From Bacteroidaceae bacterium (GTDB lineage: Bacteria > Bacteroidota > Bacteroidia > Bacteroidales > Bacteroidaceae), in contig JAFYYO010000224.1 of NCBI GenBank assembly GCA_017557475.1, forward strand, positions 1-5,280: a stretch of DNA of 5,280 nucleotides. Direction: 5' to 3'. Position 1 is the first letter of the stretch. Each line of letters begins with the position of its first letter. Both the position numbers and the translations under genes were made by a program. Below the pieces are notes generated by a model. That model ran no database searches. It worked only from the letters and a program-made list of their open reading frames with translations, and was not told the DNA's origin. Positions 1 to 5,280 of this stretch are shown piece after piece.

Positions 1-2398
1 CGAAGGCACAGAGGCCAACGACAAGCAGAAGACAGCCGAAGGATTCCTTGCTCTCTTCCGCAGCCACAAGGCTCTGCCTAAGAACAAACCACTCATCAAG
101 TTCCTCTCCGAGCCAGGCATCAAGGCAGGCATGCTCTCCACGGAAGAGATTTACATGGAGAATAACAACCGTCGTATGCACGAGGCTACCGACCCGCTTT
201 ACTTCGTGGTCGATGAGAAGATGAACAGTGTGGAACTGACTGACAAGGGTAACGAGTGGTTGGCTTCGCAAGTGAATGACCCAGACCTCTTTATCTTGCC
301 CGACATCGCCACTACCTTATCGCAAATTGACCACTCAGGCAAGACGGACGAAGAGAAGCTCGAGGAGAAGGATCGCATCTTCAGCGACTACGCAACCAAG
401 AGCGAACGCGTCCACACCATACAGCAACTGCTCAAGGCTTACACGATGTTCAACCTCAACGACGAGTACGTCATCCAAGACGGCGAAGTCAAGATTGTGG
501 ATGAACAGACAGGTCGTATCATGGAAGGCCGTCGTTGGAGCGATGGACTTCACCAGGCTGTCGAGGCCAAAGAGCACGTTACGGTGCAGGCTGCCACACA
601 GACTTATGCCACAATCACCCTGCAGAACTACTTCCGCATGTACCACAAGTTGGCCGGCATGACAGGTACTGCCGTCACCGAAGCAGGCGAGTTCTGGGAC
701 ATTTACAAGCTCGATGTCGTCGAAGTGCCGACCAATCGTCCTGTAGTTCGCACGGACATGAACGACAGAGTCTATCGTACACAACGCGAGAAATACAAGG
801 CTGTCATCGAGGAAGTCGAGTTGATGCGCACAAGTGGGCGTCCTGTACTTGTCGGTACTACGAGCGTCGAGATTTCCGAGATGCTCTCTAAGATGCTTCA
901 GATGCGCAAGATACCTCATCAGGTATTGAATGCAAAGCTTCACCAAAAGGAGGCTGACATCGTGGCTTTGGCAGGTCAAAGCGCTATGGGCACTGTCTAT
1001 GTAGCGACCGACGGCCGAGCCTTCAATGAGCGCAGCGCTGCCGTCAACTATCAGACACGCCTTGAGGCTCTGGCTGCAAAGAAGGAGAAGCGCGAACCAA
1101 ACGATGCCGCTTCGATGATTACAACCGAGGAGCGTATGCTCGGCACCGTAACCATCGCCACCAACATGGCAGGTCGTGGTACGGATATCAAACTCTCGCC
1201 TGAAGTTAAAGAAGCAGGCGGTCTTGCCATTGTCGGCACAGAGCGTCACGAGAGTCGCCGTGTTGACCGTCAGTTGCGAGGACGTTCTGGTCGTCAAGGT
1301 GACCCAGGTAGTAGCGTCTTCTTCGTCAGCATCGAGGACAAACTGATGCGTCTCTTTGCCAGCGAACGCATTGCCCGAGTGATGGACAGCCTCGGCTTCA
1401 AGGACGGCGAGATGATTGAGCACAGCATGATTACCCGTAGCATCGAGAATGCACAGAAGAAGGTCGAGGAAAACCACTTCGGCATCCGTAAGAATTTGCT
1501 CGAGTATGATGATGTTATGAACAAGCAAAGAACGGTCATCTACGAGAAGCGCCGTCACGCCCTCATTGGTGAACGTCTTGGCATGGACATAAGCAACATG
1601 ATATGGGACCGCGTCTGCAACATCCTCGAGAACAACGACTACGAAGGTTGTCGCCTGCGTTTCCTCGAAATCATGGCGATGGAAGTGCCCTTCACTGCTG
1701 AGCAACTCGAGACAATGAAGCTCGACGATGTGGCAGAACTTGCTTACCAGAAGGTTCTGGAACGCTTCCAGCAGAAGACAGAAATCATGATGCACAACGC
1801 CAACAAGGTTGTTACAACTATCTATGAGAGCCCGCAGGGCAGCATGTACGAGAACCTGATGGTACCCGTCATTGCAGGCAATCGACAGTACAACATCCCG
1901 TCGAACCTCAAGGAAGCCTACGAGAGCCAGTCTCGCTCTGTTGTGACTGCTTTCCACAAAGCCATCATCCTGCACATCATTGACGATGCCTGGAAGGAGA
2001 ACCTTCGACTGCTCGACGAACTCAAACATAGTGTACACAATGCCAGCTACGAGCAGAAAGACCCCTTGCTCATCTTCAAGTTGGAGAGTGCCAAGCTGTT
2101 CGACGACATGATTAACCAGATAAACGACCGCACTGTGTCCATCATCATGCGAGCCATGATACCGGAACTCCAAATACAGGGGGCTCCTCAGCAAGAGATG
2201 CCTAGACGTGAGCAACCTCGTCTGCAGGAGTCACGCGGAGAACTTACCGACGCAGGAATGCAACAGGCTGCAGCACGCGACACGCGAGACCGCCAGCCAG
2301 TGCAGCCTATTCGTCGTGAGAACCTGCCTGGACGCAACGATCCATGTCCCTGCGGCAGCGGCAAGAAGTTCAAGCAATGTCACGGAAGAAATCTATAA
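1..2398 (+). CDS. secA: SecA, preprotein translocase ATPase subunit (5'-partial, C-terminal 798 residues)
   Basis: SecA is the cytoplasmic ATPase that drives unfolded precursors through SecYEG. The reading frame is open from base 2, so the gene is cut by the window edge; an ATG at 131 is internal. Numbering from base 2, the fragment opens in the Bacteroidetes-type segment before the preprotein cross-linking domain ([10 protein letters not shown] about 65). It continues with [20 protein letters not shown] (from 166), AGMTGT (218), the GTTSVE strand of the second nucleotide-binding fold, motif [10 protein letters not shown] (387-395) and motif [15 protein letters not shown] (424-436). The helical scaffold and two-helix finger follow, with DDAWKE around W664 and SYEQKDP around Y683. 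A Q/R/P-rich linker leads to a C-terminal zinc motif CPC...CH (C782, C784, C795, H796). Motifs V and VI and the zinc ligands are intact, so the protein should be functional. One oddity is a ~53-residue insertion just before motif V. The next gene starts 3 bases after the stop. Confidence 0.98.
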   Translation, partial: EGTEANDKQKTAEGFLALFRSHKALPKNKPLIKFLSEPGIKAGMLSTEEIYMENNNRRMHEATDPLYFVVDEKMNSVELTDKGNEWLASQVNDPDLFILPDIATTLSQIDHSGKTDEEKLEEKDRIFSDYATKSERVHTIQQLLKAYTMFNLNDEYVIQDGEVKIVDEQTGRIMEGRRWSDGLHQAVEAKEHVTVQAATQTYATITLQNYFRMYHKLAGMTGTAVTEAGEFWDIYKLDVVEVPTNRPVVRTDMNDRVYRTQREKYKAVIEEVELMRTSGRPVLVGTTSVEISEMLSKMLQMRKIPHQVLNAKLHQKEADIVALAGQSAMGTVYVATDGRAFNERSAAVNYQTRLEALAAKKEKREPNDAASMITTEERMLGTVTIATNMAGRGTDIKLSPEVKEAGGLAIVGTERHESRRVDRQLRGRSGRQGDPGSSVFFVSIEDKLMRLFASERIARVMDSLGFKDGEMIEHSMITRSIENAQKKVEENHFGIRKNLLEYDDVMNKQRTVIYEKRRHALIGERLGMDISNMIWDRVCNILENNDYEGCRLRFLEIMAMEVPFTAEQLETMKLDDVAELAYQKVLERFQQKTEIMMHNANKVVTTIYESPQGSMYENLMVPVIAGNRQYNIPSNLKEAYESQSRSVVTAFHKAIILHIIDDAWKENLRLLDELKHSVHNASYEQKDPLLIFKLESAKLFDDMINQINDRTVSIIMRAMIPELQIQGAPQQEMPRREQPRLQESRGELTDAGMQQAAARDTRDRQPVQPIRRENLPGRNDPCPCGSGKKFKQCHGRNL
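983..1141 (+). other. In-frame insertion in SecA between the [18 protein letters not shown] helix and the motif V strand
   Basis: In E. coli SecA and in the Bacteroides SecA I recall, the NAK...EAxIVAxAG helix runs within a few residues into [15 protein letters not shown] or its equivalent. Here 53 extra codons intervene, from [10 protein letters not shown] to TTEERML. The segment is in frame, has no stop, and shows the same codon style as its surroundings. Its middle part ([15 protein letters not shown]) is highly charged and looks helical. The exact left edge is ambiguous because the insert begins with a sequence resembling the following motif V strand. Whether it is lineage-wide or unique to this strain cannot be told here. 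Confidence 0.7.
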
Positions 2399-2401
2399 AC
2401 T

Positions 2402-2842
2402 ATGGAAGCAAGCAAACAGACAATCCAGCAAATTGAGCGCACACTGCGCAAAGTCATCGCCAAGTTTCCGCCTGAGGCTGAGCCTGTCATGACAGACATT
2501 CACCTTTTGGTGAGTAACTACACAGGCGAGATACGCACTTACAACGACGATGACGAGGAGCTCGACCGCTGCGTCGTAGAAGAATGGATAAAGAGTTCTG
2601 ATGAAGAGTTCTATGAAGACATCGTGCCCATCCTACGCAGCTGTATCGAGAGTTTGCGTCCGAGCATTGAACAGATGAGCATCATGCAGCCTTTCAGCTT
2701 TGTCCTCATCGACGAAGACCATGAAACACTGCAGGATCTGGTCATCATCGACAGTGAGGAAACTGTGATGCTCGACAGCACGTTGCTCGACGGACTTGAG
2801 GAAGACCTGGATGCCTTCCTTAAGCAGTTGCTGGAAGACTAA
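2402..2842 (+). CDS. Conserved-looking acidic protein of unknown function, downstream of secA
   Basis: I do not recognise this 146-residue protein and assign no function. It has no signal peptide or membrane segment, so it is probably cytoplasmic. By my count 37 residues are Asp or Glu against 11 Lys or Arg, giving a very low predicted pI. The N-terminal ~22 residues look helical. A likely strand pair follows (MTDIHLLVSNYTGEIRTYN) with an acidic turn DDDEELDRC, then VVEEWIKSSDEEFYED and a helix over ILRSCIESLRPSIEQM. A strand-rich part comes next (FSFVLIDEDHETLQDLVIID) and an acidic helix ends the protein (LDGLEEDLDAFLKQLLED). The ATG lies 3 bases after the secA stop, with only a distant GGAAG (2384-2388) upstream, so it is probably co-transcribed and perhaps translationally coupled with secA. 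Codon use matches its neighbours. That it is a real gene is well supported by its tight packing, clean stop and structured composition. Confidence 0.88.
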   Translation: MEASKQTIQQIERTLRKVIAKFPPEAEPVMTDIHLLVSNYTGEIRTYNDDDEELDRCVVEEWIKSSDEEFYEDIVPILRSCIESLRPSIEQMSIMQPFSFVLIDEDHETLQDLVIIDSEETVMLDSTLLDGLEEDLDAFLKQLLED

Positions 2843-2882
2843 TGCCTCTGCCGACGGTCACTGCTTTGACGTCTGTAAGGCA
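2843..2882 (+). terminator. Imperfect hairpin after the secA operon, possible weak terminator
   Basis: Directly after the stop codon, TGCCT (2843-2847) can pair with AGGCA (2878-2882). Inside, GACGGTCA (2853-2860) pairs with TGACGTC (2867-2873) with one bulged G, around a 6-base loop; an internal loop separates the two stems. The hairpin is followed by AAAAACGG rather than a T-run, so it is not a standard intrinsic terminator. It could slow polymerase, protect the 3' end of the secA message, or be chance pairing. Confidence 0.3.
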
Positions 2883-2922
2883 AAAACGGCAAGGGAACGC
2901 ACATTTTCTTCATGTAAATGTC

Positions 2923-2951
2923 TTTTATATGGAAAAAAATGCGTACCTTTG
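2923..2951 (+). promoter_or_regulatory. Bacteroidetes-type promoter for the PpiD-like gene
   Basis: TACCTTTG at 2944-2951 fits the Bacteroidetes sigma-ABfr -7 consensus TAnnTTTG exactly. The -33 element (consensus TTTG, about 19-21 bases upstream) is poorly matched: only a T-rich stretch TTTTAT (2923-2928) lies nearby, at slightly short spacing. Transcription would start near 2955-2958, giving a leader of about 40 bases. The placement, just upstream of the next gene and after an A/T-rich tract, supports a real promoter. Confidence 0.72.
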
Positions 2952-2960
2952 TGCGCTTTT

Positions 2961-2994
2961 TAGCGAACAACAATAAATAAAACATAAATAACAA
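2961..2994 (+). promoter_or_regulatory. A-rich leader without Shine-Dalgarno sequence, translation start region
   Basis: The bases between the promoter and the ATG at 2995 are almost all A and T with a few C, and contain no AGGAGG-like element. Many Bacteroidetes genes initiate this way, probably relying on an unstructured A-rich leader. The leader supports ATG 2995 as the start, since it ends exactly where the coding composition begins. Confidence 0.6.
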
Positions 2995-5148
2995 ATGGCA
3001 ACATTACAGAAAATCCGCAACAGAGGCAAGATTCTCATTGCAACAGTAGGTCTTGCACTCTTTGCCTTCATTGCCGAGGAGTTCGTGCGCTCTCTCTCCT
3101 ACACACAGACTGAGCGTCACCAGCGCGTCGGCAAGATCTACGGTGAGAAAATCAACGTACAGGAGTTCAATGCGCAGGTCGAGGAATACACCGACGTCGT
3201 GAAGTTCACGCAGGGTGTCAACACTTTGTCCGACGACCAGCTCTCCATGTTCCGCGATCAGGTATGGCAGACACTTGTCAACGACAAGATCATGGGGCAC
3301 GAGTGTGAGAAGCTCGGCATCACCGTTACCGATGCTGAGATGCAGGACATCATCAACAACGGACGCAGCCCGTTACTTGCACAGACTCCCTTCCGTACTC
3401 AGCAGGGAACTTTTGATGTGAATGCTCTCAAGCAGTTCCTGAATCAGTACAACGACGTCATGACCAACCCTCAGATTAGCAGCGAGGTCAAGGAGCAGTA
3501 CCAGCAGATGAACAACTACTGGAAGTTCATTGAGAAGACCATTCGCCGTCAGGCTTTGAACGACAAGTATCAGGCTTTGCTCAATGGCCTGATGGTCAGC
3601 AACCCCGTTGCTGCGCAGGCCAGCTTCGATGGCCGCACAAACGAGAGTGACATCTACATGGCAGCTCTCCCCTTCACTAGCATCAAGGACGACGATGTGA
3701 AGGTTGAAGATAGCGAACTCAAGGCTAAGTACGAAGAGCTGAAAGAGTTGTTCCGTACCGACGAGGAGACACGCGACATCAAGTACATCGACATCAACGT
3801 TACTGCAAGCGATGTTGATAAGGAAAATCTGCAGAAGGAGATGGAAGGCTACGCTCAGGCTCTCGCAGAGGGTGCTGACCCTGCCAAGACCGTTCGCGAG
3901 GCTGCAAGTCAGGTGCCCTACAGCGTGCTGCCCGTCAGTGCCAAGGCTCTGCCCCACGACGTTGCAGAGAAGCTCGACTCGCTGAGCATCGGTTCTCAGG
4001 TTGGACCTTACGTTCATGAGCACGATAACTCTATCAACATTGTTCGCCTCATTGACAAGGTTAACCTTCCCGACTCTGTTGAGGTTCGTCAGATTGCAGC
4101 TCCCGGAGCTGACATGGCTGCTGCTGAGAAGACTGCAGACAGCATTATGAACGCTCTTGCAGCAGGTGCCAACTTCGACACGATTGCCAAGAAGTACGAC
4201 CAGCCTGCAACCAAGGCTTGGATTACCAGCAGTCAGTATGAAGGTCAGGCTATCGACGAGAACAACCGCAAGTTCCTGAGCACCATCAACACTGCTGCTG
4301 TGGGTAGCAACAACAAGATTGTGCTCGACGGACAAGGCGTTATTATCGCTCAGATTACCGACCGTCGCAATATGGTTGCAAAGTACGATGTCGCTGTCAT
4401 CAAGCGCGCTATGGACTTCAGTAAGGACACTTACGGCAAGGCTTACAACGACTTCAGCAGCTTCCTGGCCGGCAATCCCAAGGCCGAGGACATTGAAGCT
4501 AACGCAGCACAGGCAGGCTACACCGTTCAGACTCGCAACAACGTGAGAAGCACGGAGCACAATGTTGTCAACGTACGCAGCACACGTGAGGCTCTCCGTT
4601 GGATCTTCAACGAGAAGACCAAGGTTGGCGACGTTTCTCCTCTCTACGAATGCGGTGATAACGACCATCTGCTTGTTCTCACACTTGCAGGCATCCACAA
4701 GAAAGGCTATCTGCCTTGGGATGACGAGCAGGTTCGTACCTTCCTGACCAGCGAGGTAATGAAAGACAAGAAGGCTGTCACGTTGCTGGAGAAGATGAAG
4801 GGTGTGAAGAGTGTGGCCGACGTTGCCAAGATGGAAGGCGCAGTCACCGACACAATCAACCACATCACCTTCATGAGCAACGCTTTCGTATCGAAGATTG
4901 GTGCCAGCGAGCCTGCCTTGAGCGGTTCCGTAAGCAAGGCCAAGAAGGGTGAATTCAAGTCTGGCATAAAGGGCAAGGCTGGTGTCTATGCTTATCAGGT
5001 GCTCAATCAGACGAAGACAGATGCTAAGTTCGATAAGAAGGAAGAAGAACAGAAGATGCAGCAGAACATTGGCCGCAGCCTCAGCAACTTCCAGAACGAA
5101 CTTCTGCAGAAAGCCAACATCAACGACAAGCGCTATCTCTTCTTCTAA
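2995..5148 (+). CDS. ppiD: PpiD-like SurA N-terminal domain protein, membrane-anchored periplasmic folding factor with degenerate parvulin region
   Basis: This 717-residue protein resembles the PpiD/SurA-type peptidylprolyl isomerases of Bacteroidetes, which sit in the inner membrane and assist proteins emerging from SecYEG. A basic N-terminus (K6, R8, R10, K12) precedes one hydrophobic segment, residues 13-27 (ILIATVGLALFAFIA), predicting N-in topology with the rest in the periplasm. The SurA-like N-domain follows: VGKIYGEKINVQEFNAQVEE near 45-64 and VWQTLVNDKIMGHECEKLGI at 90-109. The stretch from P359 to about 460 (PDSVEVRQIAAPG, then ADSIMNALAAGANFDTIAKKY) aligns by pattern with a parvulin domain. 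However, the usual RHIL histidine is Q366, and no GGDLGWF-type motif follows the AKKY helix. Isomerase activity is therefore doubtful, and a chaperone role is more likely. The C-terminal third ends in a charged helix and RYLFF. It has its own promoter and terminator, so it is probably a single-gene unit. Confidence 0.9.
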   Translation: MATLQKIRNRGKILIATVGLALFAFIAEEFVRSLSYTQTERHQRVGKIYGEKINVQEFNAQVEEYTDVVKFTQGVNTLSDDQLSMFRDQVWQTLVNDKIMGHECEKLGITVTDAEMQDIINNGRSPLLAQTPFRTQQGTFDVNALKQFLNQYNDVMTNPQISSEVKEQYQQMNNYWKFIEKTIRRQALNDKYQALLNGLMVSNPVAAQASFDGRTNESDIYMAALPFTSIKDDDVKVEDSELKAKYEELKELFRTDEETRDIKYIDINVTASDVDKENLQKEMEGYAQALAEGADPAKTVREAASQVPYSVLPVSAKALPHDVAEKLDSLSIGSQVGPYVHEHDNSINIVRLIDKVNLPDSVEVRQIAAPGADMAAAEKTADSIMNALAAGANFDTIAKKYDQPATKAWITSSQYEGQAIDENNRKFLSTINTAAVGSNNKIVLDGQGVIIAQITDRRNMVAKYDVAVIKRAMDFSKDTYGKAYNDFSSFLAGNPKAEDIEANAAQAGYTVQTRNNVRSTEHNVVNVRSTREALRWIFNEKTKVGDVSPLYECGDNDHLLVLTLAGIHKKGYLPWDDEQVRTFLTSEVMKDKKAVTLLEKMKGVKSVADVAKMEGAVTDTINHITFMSNAFVSKIGASEPALSGSVSKAKKGEFKSGIKGKAGVYAYQVLNQTKTDAKFDKKEEEQKMQQNIGRSLSNFQNELLQKANINDKRYLFF

Positions 5149-5171
5149 AGAAGAAAGCCTCATAACATCGG

Positions 5172-5217
5172 AAGCCCCTTGCAGATTGTCTGCGAGGGGT
5201 TTTCTTTTTGTTCTTTA
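5172..5217 (+). terminator. Strong intrinsic terminator of the PpiD-like gene
   Basis: CCCCTTGCAGA (5175-5185) pairs with TCTGCGAGGGG (5189-5199) across a 3-base TTG loop: 11 pairs, one of them G-U. The stem can extend by about three pairs into flanking AAG and TTT. It is followed by the T-rich tract TTTTCTTTTTGTTCTTT. It lies 23 bases after the stop codon, the usual place and structure for a rho-independent terminator. Confidence 0.93.
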
Positions 5218-5280
5218 TCTACAGGCCTTCTGCCAACGCTCCACAGGCAGATTGAAAACCAGGCAGGGCTAATTGACAAA

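Noticed and set aside
131..133. ATG at 131 as the start of a shorter secA
   Set aside because: The frame is open upstream to base 2 and the preceding 43 codons (for example [19 protein letters not shown]) read as SecA. The start is simply outside the window.
335..2215. A 626-codon open frame on the - strand opposite secA
   Set aside because: Its codons lie exactly opposite the secA codons, so it stays open simply because secA avoids TTA, CTA and TCA. The protein is biased and unlike any family, and the secA frame is certain.
2843..2994. A possible small RNA, tRNA or riboswitch in the intergenic gap
   Set aside because: No cloverleaf, conserved aptamer core or extended pairing is visible; the gap is explained by a hairpin, a promoter and a short leader.
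3373..5163. A 596-codon open frame on the - strand opposite the PpiD-like gene
   Set aside because: Same codon-register effect as above. It would run antisense across nearly the whole of a well-supported gene, and its product is a Leu/Val-rich mirror of the sense codons.
5230..5250. Small hairpin CTGCC / GGCAG in the last bases of the window
   Set aside because: Only five or six pairs around an 11-base loop, with no T-run and no neighbouring gene visible; chance pairing is likely. I see no gene, promoter or RNA in 5218-5280.
4982..5272. A 96-codon open frame on the + strand running past the end of the PpiD-like gene
   Set aside because: It overlaps the real gene in another frame, passes straight through the terminator hairpin and has a composition typical of an out-of-frame reading.

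Overview
The window comes from a member of the Bacteroidales, most likely a Prevotella-type bacterium. Three signals support this. The SecA reads like the long Bacteroidetes form, with the segment leading to DPLYF and the stretch [10 protein letters not shown]...NNDYEGC that I associate with Prevotella. The promoter in front of the third gene has a TAnnTTTG -7 box. That gene also starts behind an A-rich leader with no Shine-Dalgarno sequence, as is usual in this phylum. All genes lie on the + strand and coding density is high. The lineage call rests on recalled family sequences, not on a search.

Layout: bases 1-2398 hold the C-terminal 798 residues of SecA, the ATPase motor of the Sec translocon; its start lies upstream of the window. 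Three bases later, 2402-2842 encodes a small, very acidic protein of 146 residues that I do not recognise and that is probably co-transcribed with secA. The 152-base gap (2843-2994) holds an imperfect hairpin, a Bacteroidetes-type promoter and an A-rich leader. Next, 2995-5148 encodes a 717-residue membrane-anchored SurA/PpiD-type periplasmic folding factor. It is followed by a strong intrinsic terminator (5172-5217). The last 63 bases show nothing I can name.

The genes share a theme, protein export. SecA pushes unfolded precursors through SecYEG. PpiD-type proteins sit in the inner membrane with their bulk in the periplasm and receive chains as they leave the channel. The acidic protein is tied to secA by position only.

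Most of the window is ordinary housekeeping sequence. The points worth a second look are a roughly 53-residue insertion inside the SecA motor directly before helicase motif V (983-1141), with an apparent echo of the motif V strand at its start; the unassigned acidic protein coupled to secA; and the parvulin-like region of the PpiD homologue, which lacks the expected active-site histidine. I did not find a convincing new multi-gene system.
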